Source: Lophius americanus
Lineage: Eukaryota; Chordata; Actinopteri; Lophiiformes; Lophiidae
Length of the DNA: 64,000 nucleotides
Assembly: GCA_037951165.1 (NCBI GenBank)
Contig: JBBDHG010000127.1
Span: 2,102,501-2,166,500, forward strand
Direction: 5' to 3'
The position numbers and the translations under genes are program-made. Within the stretch, counting starts at the first letter, position 1. Each line of letters starts with the position of its first letter. Below the pieces are notes generated by a model. That model worked only from the letters and a program-made list of their open reading frames with translations, made no database searches and had not been told where the DNA came from. Shown here in pieces: positions 1 to 14,159 of the stretch.

Positions 1-1729
1 GGGAGTGCAGCCTCTTTAAGACACAGAGAAACACGCTGTTTGTAGACTGTATGAAGGATGAGAGAAGGACCTGCTTGAGGATTTATTTGAATAAAGTTAG
101 ACACCAGAGAAGATAGACACGCTTCCGCCAGTTCATTTTGAGGATGCAACAAAGGTGGATATTAAATAACACAAACAAACACGGAAACTCATCATCAGTT
201 CATCTTAACTTGACCGAATCTTGAAAATTTTAAGCTGTTGATTATTGCAATCTTGGAAACATGTATCATTTATGCAATAACAATTCTTCAATGAGATGAT
301 GCATTCTGCGGTATGGATAGGAGATATTTCCAGCTCTATATTGAAGCTAGAAGCTTTGGTTATTGGAGGTCATTGTTTTCTACAAATCAATATTTGCAGA
401 TGAGGATATTTCGATTAGTTACTTTTTTAATGATTTGATTAGAATATAAGATTATAATTAACTTGCAGTGGCATCTATCTCTCCTGGCATTCCTGGTATG
501 ATTATATATTGAAATGAGGACACTAACTTCCTGTCATCTCACTCTGGTGTTCAGTAAATCCCTGAAATCACCAGCTGTTCCTACAGTTCTCATCCCAAAA
601 CCAAATAATGGTTCTGGCTCAGGCTGTATGTACAGGTTAATGAAAGGTTGCTGCTCTGGCTTTCACATTCTCACTCATGACAGCAGCCAGATTACACTCA
701 AACAAATATGGCACAAACACACACGTACACACATTAAGTAGACAAGTGATGATCACGTTTTTTTCTGTTTGTGCTTATACTCTTAATGTTTGTCTCATTT
801 GGCCACTAATTTGAGGACAGACACTACATGCAAACACATTTGAGAGAAGAACATACAGACAAGTTTGGATGAGGAATTTTAATCTCTGAAATTAAAATAC
901 AAAGTCACAAAAAATTGAATGTTATGTCTATGGATGAGATTTGTTTATTTAGGCCCTATGAGTGTTCTGACTTTTTTTTTGGATATCTTGTTTGTTTACA
1001 GCATAGTGTTCATGTCGACCACGAATTGAGTTCCGTAGCTATTGGAACCAAGTCGTTACATACGTTTGGTCTTGGATTGTTTGTTGTGAGAACACAATAG
1101 TTGGACTTCATTTTAGATAATTTTTCATCTAAATAAACTAATGTGATTATGAAAATAAGAGTAAAACATTTTTTTCCGATTAAAATAGTAGATTTTCCTA
1201 TAAATAACTCTTAAGAGGATTTTCAATGCAAGTTATCTAATAGTATGAAAGGATCCTTCTTGTTGCGTTAGAAAGAATCCAATCATTTTCACAACTCCAT
1301 AATGTTGTGTGAGTTTCAAAATGAGGACCTAAATGCAGATGATGCCAGCGGCACGAATGAAGTTCAGCGTTTTAATAAAAAAAATGTAATAGATTACGAG
1401 ACTAGTGAGTCCAATCAGAACCGAAAACTAAAAGCAAAGACTAAACTCAATCCAGGAAACAAATAAAGCCCTGCTAACTCCCGGAACAGAGGACCAAGAG
1501 ACATCATCAACAACGAGCTGACCGATAGAAAGGAAATCGCAAAACTTAAATATGAGTAACAAAGCCAATTGGGAACAGGTAAGAATATTCAACAACTAGG
1601 CCTCTGCTGTCAACCCTGAAAGCAAAGGTATATCCCTGAAAAGCCCCCAATCCCCTGCTTTGTACAAGCGATCCTCCTGACTGAACAAATCAAATTAAAT
1701 CTAAAGTTAAGTTCGAAAACAGTGTTTTT
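1..1729. other. gene-free upstream DNA
   Basis: AT-rich sequence with no open frame that looks like protein, no RNA gene and no recognisable repeat. Nothing marks a gene entering from the left edge. Confidence 0.6.
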
Positions 1730-2165
1730 GATCTGCCTTTGTTTTTCAGTTAGAAAAGAAATCTCCTTGAGATGATTAACATGCACTAAAATGGACTTAA
1801 TCGGACTAAATGTAAAGATATGTCTGAAAAACAGTGATTTATAGTAAAAAAGAAATAAAAGATACACCCCTAGTGATTAAAACATGAACTATACGAGTAA
1901 AATATGATAAAAAGAAGATAGATTTAATTGCCTCGATATATATATGCACTAAATTTGGGGTTAATTGGACCAACGGTTGGATAATTATGGCTCTCAATCT
2001 TTGAGGGATAAAATCACCTAGAATGAGCTGGAAAGATTAGTGTGGGAAATGAAATCTACCCATTTTTTTCTCATATTAAGGTCTATGGGGGTATGAAATT
2101 TGAAAATGATCCATGAAATAGTGTTCGAGTTATCACATGGATCTGCGGCCGACGCGTTAGCATGG
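1730..2165 (+). repeat. dispersed repeat family, copy A
   Basis: This shares an ordered set of motifs with copies near 3.1, 12.8, 14.2 and 58.5 kb. The motifs are a stretch with AAACAGTG and AAAAAG, then GTAAAATATGAT, then a core close to GCACCAAATTTGGACTAAA followed by CGGACCAACGGTTAGGAAG. Next come TTCTCATATTAAGG, TATGGGGGTATGAAATTTGAAAATG, and an end close to AAATAGTGTTCGAGTTATC with GC-rich GCGGCCGACGCG. It is non-coding and diverged. I do not recognise the family. It abuts an RTE-like tail on its right. Confidence 0.6.
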
Positions 2166-2174
2166 ACGATGATT

Positions 2175-2872
2175 CTGTAATATCACCAACTTCTTGGGAT
2201 ATAATCAAGGAGGTGTCACGAGAAGTCAGGTGTAAGCGATGCAGATTCTTGAGGCATTGAGAATTCTCTGAGGCATTCTCAGGGCAATTGAGATATGTAG
2301 TCCCTCCAGAGAGTTCTTGGTCTAACCCATGGTTTCTTGAGCCGAGGAGGCGTCCTACTCTGATACCCCAGCCATTTCAACTGGCTCCTTTCGACACGAA
2401 GGAGCAGCAACTCTTCTCCAAGCTCGCTCCCGCTACCCGACAAAGGAATCTCATTTCATCTACTAGAATCCTTGACCTCGTTCTTTCGGTCACTACCCAG
2501 AGCTCTAAAGGTGAGGGTTGGAATGTAGACGATCGGTAAATTGACAGCTTTGCCTTACGACTCAGTTCTTTCTTCTCCAAAACAGATCGATACAACACCC
2601 ACATTTCTGATGATGCCGTACCGAACTGCCTGTCCATCTCCTGGTCCAGTTTCCCATCATTCAATAACAAGACAATGATACTTAAAACCCCCTTTGCATG
2701 AGGCAGCAACCCACCCCCAACGTGAAGGGGACAGTCCAATGTTTCTGGGCAGAGATCCATGGTCTCGGATTTGGAAGTGTTGACTCTCATAGCATCTGCT
2801 TCACATTTTGCATCTTTCCAATGGGAGCATTCTCCTGTTCCAGCAAGGAATTGAACATACAACCTTGGGTCA
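2175..2872 (-). mobile_element. RTE/Rex-like non-LTR retrotransposon, 3' part of reverse transcriptase ORF, decayed
   Basis: Translated from the minus strand, 2862-2377 is open for 161 codons. It carries phrases common in fish LINE C-termini: MRVNTSKSETM, DGKLDQEMDRQ, ELSRKAKLSIYRS and LWVVTERTRSRI. After a stop near 2377, another frame continues the family's end with WRDYIS around 2289-2308. The catalytic reverse transcriptase motifs are not present, so this is a 5'-truncated insertion. The typical KYLGVLFTSDG segment is replaced by a damaged GVLSIIVLLLNDG. The clade assignment (RTE rather than another LINE) is from memory and tentative; that it is a LINE remnant is secure. Confidence 0.82.
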
Positions 2873-3099
2873 CCATGGTGGATATTTATAAAACTATACC
2901 ATCCAGCAGCTAATTGATATATATCATAATGTTGTACATATATCTATATATGACAAGGCATGTATAATTAAGTCTTATTTTTTCTCCATGGGGGACATTC
3001 TTGCTCAAAAAGGGATTCAAACCAAAAATAATGAGTTACAATGGTAATGACTTAAATCACTTGACCATCCAGCTTCTCATTTGCACATATCATAATGTT

Positions 3100-3330
3100 A
3101 TATAAAACATTTTTAAAAATGAATAAAGAGTAAAAGATGATTTATACAAGATAGATGAAAATAGATTCAGATGCACCAAAGATATATTAAATCAGACCAA
3201 TGGTTGTGAAATGATGACGCAAAAACTTTATTTTATATGGTTTATATGGGTATAAAACTTGAAAATTATCCATGAAATAGTTTTTCAGTAATTGCACTGA
3301 CACAGAGGATATGCGGCGGATGCTGATATA
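3100..3330 (+). repeat. dispersed repeat family, copy B (partial)
   Basis: It contains GAGTAAAAGATGATTTATAC, ATTCAGATGCACCAAAGATA, AATCAGACCAATGGTTGTGAA, GGGTATAAAACTTGAAAATTA, CCATGAAATAGTTTTTCAGT and a final ATGCGGCGGATGCTGATATA. The order is the same as in copy A but with internal deletions. Confidence 0.55.
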
Positions 3331-6300
3331 TAAATTATAGTATACAATATAATCCAATAAATTACATAAATATATGATTAGAATTTGTTTCCAAATTAAT
3401 GCCCATCTTACCCAAGTCCCTACGTAAATAATTAACAAATGAAAAAATTACATAATTGCTGATATTGTTTGTTTTTCGCATGGTCAACAAATAAAGAAAA
3501 ACCATACATAAAAAACACATTAAAACTTCAAAACCAGCAACAAATTAATGATATGACCACTGTATCCACTGAAGCCAAAGTTCAATAGTGCTCATTCATG
3601 TGCCTCCATGTCTCAAAACCTATTAAACATCTTATGTGCTGAACTGGAGGACATGCTGTTTCCTTGTAATGAGAAAAAAAGGTGCTATGTTTTTTGAGTC
3701 AAACCAGATTCAGTGTCCTGGTTCTGAAAATATTCACTGTGGGTTTTTGATTCACAGCTCCCAGGAAAGACTGCACTTTTTATACCTGTATGAATTATGG
3801 GCTTTAAACAACGTTGTCCAGCGGTTGCAGAGATTTACTCAGCCATTTTTAAGAGATGAAAAATTTCTGAGTGCAAATGGGTTTGAGGCTACCATTGACA
3901 CTATAGGCGACCATGAAGGTGTTGAGAGATGGACATGCGGAGTAACACCCTCTGTGTCCTTTAAAAGCATCTGCATGCATTTTATAACACGTCCTTACTT
4001 TCTATCAAAGTTCTTTTGCCCTGTGTGTGGGTGCTACACATTCCTGAAGAGAACAAAGGGTCAGCAGTGTCACCCAAGGTCATAGTCCTGCCCAACAAGG
4101 CAATAACGCATGTGACATATGTCAGAGCATCTGCCGTTACTGTGAACCTGTATAGATTTATTGATTCTTTCTCTTTTTGTTCTCTTTGGTTCGCCAAAGC
4201 TCTCACTCAAGCTTTATGCCCACTGCAAGTTATAAATATTTCCTGGTGTCAGCAGCATCGCTCCATATTTTACTCCGTCTTTCACCAATTCTTTTTATGT
4301 GACCGGCCTCTTCCTTTGACTGTACTTGTTTTGTCCCTCCTGTTTCAACTCGGGCTAATCTTCCTCATCGGCACAGCTCGGGCCGGCACTTTCACCCTCA
4401 CACTCTTGGAAAGACCATTTGCAGTAAAGATTGTAATCTAACTGCTAATCTTTATGGCTTCCTCTAGGGCAGGGCACTGAGCCTATCTGAATGATTTTAC
4501 CGTGAGATGCAGAGACTCTCTGGAGTCTTGTTAGTTCTTTGTGAGTCAAATTTGAAGAGAGAAGTTTTTCACAGACGTTCGGATGCACCAACTGTCACTA
4601 CTGAATTTGTCAAATGGGGAGCCGAAAGGTGTGTCAGGGTGTTTTTGTTTAATGATGATGCTCATTACTTAAAACTTCTCACGCAGTTTGCTCTTCCTCG
4701 CCAGATAGCGAGCCAATTATTCAAAAGAGCTGAGGAAGATAGGAGTGCGAAATCTTCAGCTCTCCCCACTCCTCCTCTCCTGACTAGCTAAGCAATGTAT
4801 ATCTGTCATAATGAGGAGCAAGCAGTGCTTTTCCATCAAGCTGCCTCTCAACACTAACATAACACACAAAGAGATTTACTAATGCAGGCTGTTAGCACAG
4901 CACAGGCTTGGTTTTATACAGCAAGCAGTCCCAGGACAGAATGCATTATACACATCTAATTAAGTCCTCATATGTCCATAATAAACCACATTATGCCTTT
5001 GGGGCTGGAGGGCAGGTCAGCAATGTGAGACAGACCGTTTTCAGTAAGCGTGTGAGCGTGTGTGTGTGTGTGTAAGGAATCCTGTCTGTGATAGCTGTCT
5101 AACTTTCACTAATTGACCAAGAATAAATCAGGGCAACACAGTAAATATTTGTTGTCAGGGAAGGAGTAAGGGGACAGAGAGACTCTCTCCGCAGTACTAT
5201 CGTGCTGCCGGCTGATATGAAATACAGCGTGAAGGGGGATTTTGTTTTTGGAGTGAAAGAAGCACAGACATGGGAACAGATTGAGGTGGAGAGACAGAGA
5301 GGGGGAGATGGAGAATGAATGCGGCGGAGAAGGGCAGCCAGCCAGCTGTTGGTTTAGCTTGATTAGACAGCGGAGAGCCGCCTCTGTATTTTCATGCCAC
5401 CACTAAAGTGCAGTGCTCCCAGTAGCAGGTGGTGGCTGCCCATCGCCTTTCTCCTCAGGGAGAGCAAAGGCAAAGATCATTAGTCGCTTTGCTATTATTT
5501 TATTAAACACCTCCATGGTCCACACTGCAGCAAACAACCGATATTTTAGAAAGAATGTTTTTTAGAAACAGTTTATCTCCAGTGAACTTGCGTTTGCTTC
5601 TCTATAGCATCAAAGGTCTGAAAGCCTTGATGCTTTAAAAAGCCTACGCAGATTTGCTCAGGTCTCTTCAGATGGGGCATAAAAGTAAGGCTCACTTGAC
5701 CGTTTTTCATAAAAAGCGGAGTTTGACAGTTGGACGAATAAGGCTACAGTAAACCAAGGAGAAAAAATAAGTCTGTAAATGCTCTGAGTGCTTTGAGACC
5801 AGCAGCTTGACAGCCAGGTCTCAGTGACCGTGTTTGTGACAATCAGGCGCCCTGACATCAGCAGTTGGTTTTACTTGTTGCCATGGAAACATACAGTACA
5901 GTAACTCCTGCTTAGGTGCCAGCCTCGGCTCCGTATGAGTTTATGGTCCTGATGTGTGCTCCGTGCAGCGCCAGAAAACTGTTCTTCCAAATTGCCAGGC
6001 TCACGAGGAAAAACAAGCTCAATTTTTCTCTCCATCTCTGTCTGTTTTTCTCTGTCTCTGTTTATTTTTTTTAACATTCTCCACTTTCTCTTTTCGGAGG
6101 GGTGTAATTCAAATCGCTGCATACTATCCAGGGATGAGGAGAAGACTCATTTAAGCTTCAGTAGCTCATCTGTTTTTTTGTGACTTATTGTCATTGGCAT
6201 ATACATACGAAAGTCTCACGTTCGATTTTATTTTGTATTTTCCAACAATTTCCTGTGATAATTCTTATTTAAATTTGACATTCATCCGACTTCTGCTGTT

Positions 6301-9300
6301 TTGAAATTAAAAACAGAAATGGAACGTTTAGTTTAAATTGTCACATTTGGTCTGAAAAGACTTCTTTTTAATGTCAGCGTTCGAATAAAAAAATTCTAAA
6401 AACCTAGTTTTTATATATACATTATTTACATAAGCGAAATGAATGGTTGCTGCAGTGTCAGGCTGTGCGGCTATTATCATGAGAAAATGAGTGTGTGGTT
6501 CATTTCTTAAAAGATTCTCTTTGTTATTCAAATTCATTCTATTCTACAATCTCAGCACCATGTAGGCAAACCAAAGAATCAGAAATTGTTGAGTGAATTA
6601 CGTAAAGGTGAGACAGATTGACGGGAGAAAAGCTTTGAAAGGCATATTGTAACACTCCTGCTCCTCAGAGAAGGTTATCTCCCTCGCCTGTCCTTGAGCG
6701 TTTCAAGCTAGTCAGCGACATTTTGCAGAGCAAAGTCCATTTCACTTGATATATATATATATAGCAAGTAGGCGAGCTCTTACCAAATGTCTGCCGATAT
6801 ATAATTAGGATTATAGTCAAATTCAAATAGAGCGCTTACTTGGCTCTGTGTTTGAAGCTGTGGCAGTGAGAGCTTTGTGCTTGTGTATATGAGCTGGCAA
6901 GAAGGGTGGGATGTGGATTGGCAAGAAGGGCATCGTGTCACTCCCGACTCCTCGGAGGGGCTTTGCTGTTAGGGGAATGAAGACATGGGTCGTGCCCCGC
7001 CAAGTCCTGCTCCGGCGCTGTAATAACTCTCAATTATAACCCAGACTAATTGCAGCAGAGCTTTGTTTTTTTTTCTGTTATTTTAGAAAGCTGACAGCAA
7101 CAACTCATGGAAGGATCGATGACGGATTACGAGGCTCATGGAGCTGCATAGCGAGGAGGGCTCAGCCTCAGGCTGCCGCTCTCATTAAAACACGGCCTGA
7201 TCTCAGCCAAGCCCTGGGAAACAAGCGGTGACAAAGGCATGAAAAAAAAAAAGGCAAGGGGAAAGAAAAAGGGAAGAGTCGCAAAAAACACACTGCAAAA
7301 AGTTGACCGTACCCTTTGGACGTGGCCTCTGCTGGACTCTTATAAATGGGTTTTGTTTCCTTTGAGGCACACAGCGGCTGTTTACAGTTTCCCATAAAGG
7401 AGGCCTTTATTCCTGCTCAGGGATGCATTGTGACAAGATAATTTGAATGGCTGAGGTCTTACCGCAAAGCGATAAACATTTATGGGCAGTTGACATGGAG
7501 AATAAAGAATGAGTCATGTAACCTCAGCAGGATGCTTCCTGCCTCTTGATGACCCAACCAACGTTAAGTCAACTGCTGCGTACTGGACTATTATCATCAA
7601 TATGCCGAAAGATGGAGCGATAAATAGGGAGGGGCGGTGACGGGCAGGGAATGCTAACTAGTTCATAAACCAAGGCAAAGAAAGACGGAGTGAAAGCTAA
7701 CGAGGGCTGATGCAGGTCTTCGATGTCCCCTTTCAGCCGTTTCCAAATGAGTTGGCGGTGTCTTGTTTTTATGTTTTATCACAGGAGTCGACCGTCAGAG
7801 CAGGCCCCCGGGAGAGGCCAAACATGAGGTTGAATTCGATTAGACGGCAATCGGAGAGGGACAGGCAGAAATGCAGTCCATGTCAGTGAGCCGAAGGGGC
7901 ATTTTAAGCAAACTGTTACTAACACTTTCAATTCCCTGCCATTCATCGTGGTCATTAGGAGTGTTTGGAATTCACCTGCTAGGTTCGAAAGTCAGGCTTG
8001 TGTTCCTGGGTTTGTCTTTAAATCTCCTAACTGCCCTCTGGTGGGTTTAGCAGCAAAAATATCAGCTCATGCAAGAGGACTTGGAGTCATTAATGAGTTA
8101 CCCACTTGCTTCATCTCAGTGTAAAACTGCACTTTTCTGAGCCGAGGTGTTGCAGAAACATCAACATATTCTCTGAGATACCCATGCATGTAAACCCTCC
8201 TCTCTCCCTCTCTCTCTCTCTCTTTCTCTCTCTCTCACACTCTCTCGCTCACACTCTCTCTCTATCTCATTCTCGCAGTACTCCTCAGCTGTTGTTTTCC
8301 CCTTGTCTTCCTTGGCATTCTGTTCATTCTCCAAGATGTTTCCAGCATAACCAATGATTAACAATTATGCCAGTGCATCTAATTAATGCTTAGTAATTAT
8401 GGGGTTGAGATTCTGGCAGGGAGTGGGGGGGCAGGATGGGGAGATTGCAGCATCAGAAATAATCAGACGAGAAGAAGGGGATGTGAAAAAAAAAGATGGA
8501 AAAGAGAGACAATTTGAAGTGAGTGTCTTAATTGGCGTGTTCAGTTTTGGTCTCAGAACCCTGAGCTTATTACATGAAAATATGGATAAGATGTGCATAA
8601 AATTATAGATGCTACACTCACTCATCTAATTTGTAGGCCATGTGGATCCCGTTTAGAAAAAAGGAAAAAAAAGGGAAACATTTTCATAGAGTTTGCGGTG
8701 AATTAAAATAATGGTCAGACCACACAAGCTCCCTGGGGGTGGCAGGGAAACTCAAGCAATAAATATGTCCATAAAATGCCAACAGGTTTTTAATCTTAAA
8801 CTAATTTGCTAATTTGTCACCAATAAGGTCTAGAATGGAGATAACTCATATGAACAAATGATAGCTCTCTCTTCATTTTCTTCATTTTCCCTATTTACAA
8901 TCCCCTGAAGAGGTGCACCACGAATCTGAGCCCCCTTCCCACTTCAGGCAGGGAAGTGGGAAAAAGTTGCAGGTATGAACGTTCTCGCTTTGCGGCTCAA
9001 AATGAGTGCATGGAGCATGCATTAGAATAGTCAGTGTCAGCAACCCGACGGTGTGTTGGATCTTTATGTTCAATGACGTTTTTTTATTCATGGAAGCATT
9101 CTGTGAAGGCTCCATATTAACGTCCAAGGAACAAAACACACCATAAATTAATGGAGTATAATTTTTAACACAGCCTATTCAAATGAGCACATCTAAGGCA
9201 GAGGAACAAAAGAGTTCGGGGAATTACCCAGAGAATAGTAATTATATCCAGAGCAGCCTGCATGTGACAGTGCGTGCCTGTTGTGTCCATGTCCTTGTGC

Positions 9301-12300
9301 AGAGCAGAGGTAGGTAGGCTGTGCATAGTGGTGACACTGAAGTGCATTAATCTAAATGATTGACAATGACCACACAGAGCCTGAGGCAAAGCACCAGGGC
9401 TGAGGCTCGGGACTGTAGATCCGCTTCATCTCTGCTCTTACGCTTCCTCTGAAGCTTTTTCAAAAGCATGTTTGTTTGTCATATAAATGCAGTGCAAGGG
9501 GCAAGTAAATACAGCACAAAAGCGCTTTTACACCCTGCATGCCAGGACAATACACTGTGATTCGGAGGGACTGAGCTATCACTAGGGCCTCGTCAGACAC
9601 AACCGGAAATGTACTATGGGAAGCCGCGGCTGACATGACTGACACCCGTGATGTTTGTCAATATAACACTGAACAAGAGACGGTTATATTTAGCAGTGTC
9701 AAAGCAGCTATTTGTGTTTGAGATGTTGGATTCAATGCTACTTTCATCATGACGACTTCAGCCTGAGTGGAATCGGATCTATTTTCAAAGTTCTCACCCT
9801 TTTAGTGTCGGGGAAGGAAGCATTAAGTTCGACGGAAAACTTAAATAGTAAATCAATGGCAGCGCATTTGTATTCCAGTCACATCTTAGTCAATATTCTA
9901 CTTTATTTATTTTCAACATTATCTCTTACATGTGACATTGGGCCTGCATAAATTTTAACCTTGTTATTGTCAGATAAAAAAAATGCACAAAAATATATGG
10001 CCTTCATTTGTTTTCATCAAGCGAAAACAAACACATAGATAATTTTGTGCACTTTATTATAATGTCTGAGAATAAAACAAAAAATTCGGGAAAAAAAGCT
10101 GCTCTTTTTTTTTCTTTCAAAGATATAAAGACTGCTTTACTTAAAATTCCATTATGTTGTCACGAGCTGTGAATGGTGTAAATTTAAATGTGAGCAGAAA
10201 CACGTCTCAAACCTTTCCCTTTCACAAATGATGCGTTGTTTACTGCAGCTTAAGAATCATTCCTGTTTTAATCGAACGGAGATTAGGGTTGGGCCTTAAG
10301 TTGCAGGCTTGTGACTGAACTAGATGTCCAGTTAATTAGTTTCCGGTGTGCGGGAGTTTTTGCAGAATAACATCAGCTTAGGCTTCTTTTCCAATTCATG
10401 TGGTGAATGCCTTTTGGAGGCAGCCAGATGTAGTTGTCAGAGGATAGATGAAAAATGCCTCTAATATCATTCCTCCTCTAAAGCATTACATTACAGCTCT
10501 TGTGGCACAAGGCTCTGTGGCAATCCAGCTTCCTGTGAGTGAAACATTTTTATCCCAGGCAATAAGTAGCAACAGCTCCTATCATGCAGGTAGAGTACAT
10601 TTCATTGAATGTATATGATGTAATAGCCATACACACTGCTGTAAACATTAGTGGGGAATAGCTCACTGAATACTGTTGTGAAAGTCAATAGGCCTGCAAT
10701 AACATAAATCAATGGTAGACAACAGCCTAAAGCGCATGCCGTGTTCTACTAAATTAGGCGTGTAACAATTACAGGGGTGCATTTCTTTTCTCTCATGTGT
10801 GACCTTTGATTAAAGCTCTGCCAGTGGGTGCAGAGCACTTGTATGGCCTCTGTGATTACTTCAGGTGCAGCAAGGTTAGAAATTTATGAGCCAATCTTGT
10901 GTACATCTGTTTGCAACTTTGCATGCATTTCACGAGTTTTTGTAGGGAGGGGTGTGGAAGGGAAAGGAAGGGGAAAGTGGTTGGGATGGATTAGTGTTGT
11001 GTTATCTGATGGCATTACACAAATGAATTCATTGGTACTCGTAGTTTACAATCATCTGTTCTGTGCTGACTTAAACTGCAGTGTGAATTTGGGACATACC
11101 TCATATTAGCCTTTTACTGCAACCCGAGGGACGCGGCTATTCTTTCCCCATAGCCTTAAATAATGTGCTCTGCAACATTTTTCATGCATTGACCCTCAAC
11201 ACTGCACATTCAATATGTCAACACAGTAAGATATTTTTCATGGCGCTCTCCTGCCTTCATTGTATTCCACTGCCCCGACAAAAAAAATCACAAAACTATG
11301 GGGAATCAAAACAAAAAGGAATCATCTTCAGTCTTAACGTCTGGCGTTTACAAGGGTCATTAGGATTAGTTTTGAAGACTTCATGCAAAATGATGAGCTA
11401 GGTAAAGTACCTTCTGGGGGAACCCTTGGTAATTGACCTTGCTGTCTTGAGCCTAGTCAGCAAGCAATAAAGAACAGTTAAATGTTAAGGCAGAAACTAA
11501 AGTGCTTGAAGGGCTACACGTACTCTGCATTAACGAAATAATGGCCCAGCTTATTTCATATTCCATCTGAAACCAAGGTCACCATTCTCCGTTGTGTAAT
11601 AGGGATACGAGGGTGCAAAGCTCCAATTTGTGTGTGCATGTTTGTGTGTTTGAGGGAGAAAGACGCATGACTGCGTGTGCTTGTGTGTGTGCTCATGTGT
11701 GCATCTCTAAGTATCTGGGTGGCTTTTCATGCCAAGGAGAAAATTTATATTGGAATGATTACGAGTTGATTAATGATCCAGTTTACATGTATATGAGTCT
11801 TCTGATTTAACAATGCAGCTAAATCAGCTCAGTGATTAAAACTAAAATGAGAAATTCCTTGACAAGGCACCTGAATGATTTAAATAAAACTTTCTTTTGG
11901 TTTTGTCCCAGCAGGTCAGTTATCACATATGAAGATTATTCATTTGCAGCCTGAAATCATAAAAACATCAATTTATGTATAATAATTTCACTTAAAGTCT
12001 AACAAACACAAATAATTACGATCAGGATAAAGGTGTTTAAAGGCAGCAAGCCTCATAATTTGCAGGTATTTAACTGCAGGCGGCATAATCAGCTCTGTAT
12101 TATTGTAGATTCCAAATCAAATTGTTTCTAATCGGGCAATGTGAGCTTTTAGCATCCAGCTGCCAAAACAACTTAGCCCGTCCCTTTGGCCAGACTTGAC
12201 ATAGACTAAGGATGTGATTGGCTTTATGTCGATGAAATTTCCATGTTCCTATGGAGAAAGTCACCTCAGCGTAGGTGATGATGTTGCTGCCTCTTTCTTG

Positions 12301-12779
12301 TCCTGCTGTACAAACAGACACATCCATCCAAAGCTATTAAAATCCTTTGGCCTGCCACCCAACATCCCGCTGTGATTATCATCTATTTAAGGCCAGAACC
12401 ACCGAGACAGCGTTCACTGTGAAGGCAGCTGACTGACGAGCTTAACAGGCTTTGCCCTAGGTCACACCTGTTAGCGTTAATGCAGTCGGTGACCACAGGG
12501 CACACATGAGAGACACCAGCAAGATCCTTTTTCGAAACTTAGTGACACAGCCATGCAGGTTTTGCTTCATGTCTGCATTGATCTCCCATAATTTGAAAAA
12601 GGGGAACACAGAGAATGCAGCTAGAATCAGTAAATACAGTTTTAATTTGGGAGCATACTTGCACCAATTGAATATACAGATCCTACTGTAGTCATCATCA
12701 TGACTTGGCATGATAATGACGAAATCTCACACATTGCACTTAACTGAAAGAAGTTCAAATATGTAAGAGCATCTTCTGT
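3331..12779. other. gene-free upstream DNA
   Basis: No gene recognised. Microsatellites occur at about 5046-5073 (TG), 8197-8275 (CT) and 11619-11704 (TG-rich, interrupted). The region also has a few A or T runs. Overlapping open frames of 141-150 codons at 3636-4441 match nothing I know. Parts of 6.6-8.1 kb read like possible conserved non-coding DNA, but this cannot be shown from one genome. Confidence 0.55.
8197..8275. repeat. (CT)n microsatellite, interrupted
   Basis: Long CT dinucleotide tract with CA and CG interruptions, visible by eye. The Ser/Leu-rich or Arg/Glu-rich reading frames across it are artefacts. Confidence 0.95.
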
Positions 12780-13165
12780 ACAACCCTCAACCCTCTATTG
12801 TGCCTTACAGAATGGGTCTTCTGCATTGTACAAGTTATCCCCCTGATTAAACTACTCAAAATTAAATGTAATGATATGTCCGAAATCTAGAAGTTATGTC
12901 TAAAAAATAGTGTTGAGTAGATTCATATGTACCAATTCTGGATTTAATGGTCCAACGGTTAGGAAGTGATGTTGGATAATCTTTTTTTTGCAAAAAAAAA
13001 AAAGCTACCCCTAGTGAGTAAATATACAACTGACTTTTCCAAAACCAGTTGAATTCTTTCTCACATTAAGGTTTATGTGGGTATCCAAATAGAAAGTGAT
13101 TCATGAACCGCTTTCTCAGTTATCAGGATTTGCGACAGCGGCAGAATAATATATAAATGGGGGTA
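12780..13165 (+). repeat. dispersed repeat family, copy C
   Basis: It carries CTCAAAATTAAATGTAATGA, GTTATGTCTAAAAAATAGTG, GATTCATATGTACCAATTCT, TGGTCCAACGGTTAGGAAGT, CAACTGACTTTTCCAAAACC, TCTCACATTAAGGTTTATGT and TGATTCATGAACCGCTTTCT in the same order as the other copies. An RTE-like tail lies directly to its right, here on the plus strand. Confidence 0.6.
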
Positions 13166-13194
13166 CTATTACTTTTTGAGCCCAATATGGAATC

Positions 13195-13430
13195 AGGACA
13201 TCCAGAGGTGGTTCAGGCATCTGATTAGGATGCTTGCAGGTTGCTTCCCTTTTTAGGTTTTCAAGGCACGTCCAACTGAGAGGAGTCTTGGTAGAGATGG
13301 AACTTGCTGGAGGAACTATATATCTCATCTGGCCTAGGGACACCTCAAGATCCCCCTGGATGAGCTGGAGAGAGTTGCAGACGAAAGGGACATCTTGAAT
13401 CCCTTATAGCCTGCTGCTGTAAAATATTCC
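13195..13430 (+). mobile_element. RTE/Rex-like retrotransposon 3' end, decayed
   Basis: The plus strand read with frame changes gives the end of the same LINE family as at 2.2-2.9 kb: a degraded GHLIRM-like part, VFKARPTER, then WRNYISHLA, a stop, then HLKIPLDELERVADERDIL. This corresponds to the family's WRDYISHLAWERLGIPQEEL-EVA region. It is a very short 5'-truncated insertion with frameshifts and stops. Confidence 0.8.
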
Positions 13431-14159
13431 CCATTTTCACAGTAAATACAACATGGCAGACATTTTTCGAGATTTTGATGTCATGAACAATCGTATATCC
13501 GATCATAAGTATTTACCACCGATGAGTATTGCAGTTTTGGTGAGTTTCTGAGCATCCCTGAGGCCTCAACAGCTGATCTTGCTGTTTCACAGTGAAAATC
13601 AAGAACACACTACCTGATTTTCTTTATCAGCTCTTGATGACAGAGTTAGCTACTCCTACCTTCATCCTACTTTAATCCATTTTAACTTGGTTTAAATAGG
13701 CAGAAATGCTGACCCTAATTGAGGGTTCACAAAGAAAAAGAAGGCTGCATGAATGAATGATGGGCAAGATGGGATTTCACAGTTATGCCAACATTATTTT
13801 ATGTTATTATTACTGTTGACGACAAACAAGTTGATGTCATTGAAAAAGGAGTTCCTCATCAATCATCGCTGCTATTGGAAGTCGATAGATTATATATGCA
13901 ATGCTGTGCTGGTCAGTGTTTTTCAGCATTAAAGAAACCATGAACATTATTAATAACTCAAAAATCATGATTGATGTCGCATTAGTTGTTCTTGCATCAA
14001 CTCAGACATGAAAAGCTATTACAACAGATTTTTCCCTGATTTGCAGACATTCCATTTAATTTCATGCCCATGGGGACATATAAAATTATTTGAAGAATTC
14101 AAGCCGGATCTTCTGTAGAGTTTTTGAGGAGAAAAGCAAAACACTGGAAAGCCCCATTT
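13431..14159. other. gene-free DNA
   Basis: AT-rich sequence between two repeat copies, with no recognisable feature. Confidence 0.5.

Noticed and set aside
3636..4441. Overlapping plus-strand open frames of 150 and 142 codons
   Set aside because: Two frames open over the same DNA, no recognisable domain, no splice context; best explained by locally higher GC and chance.
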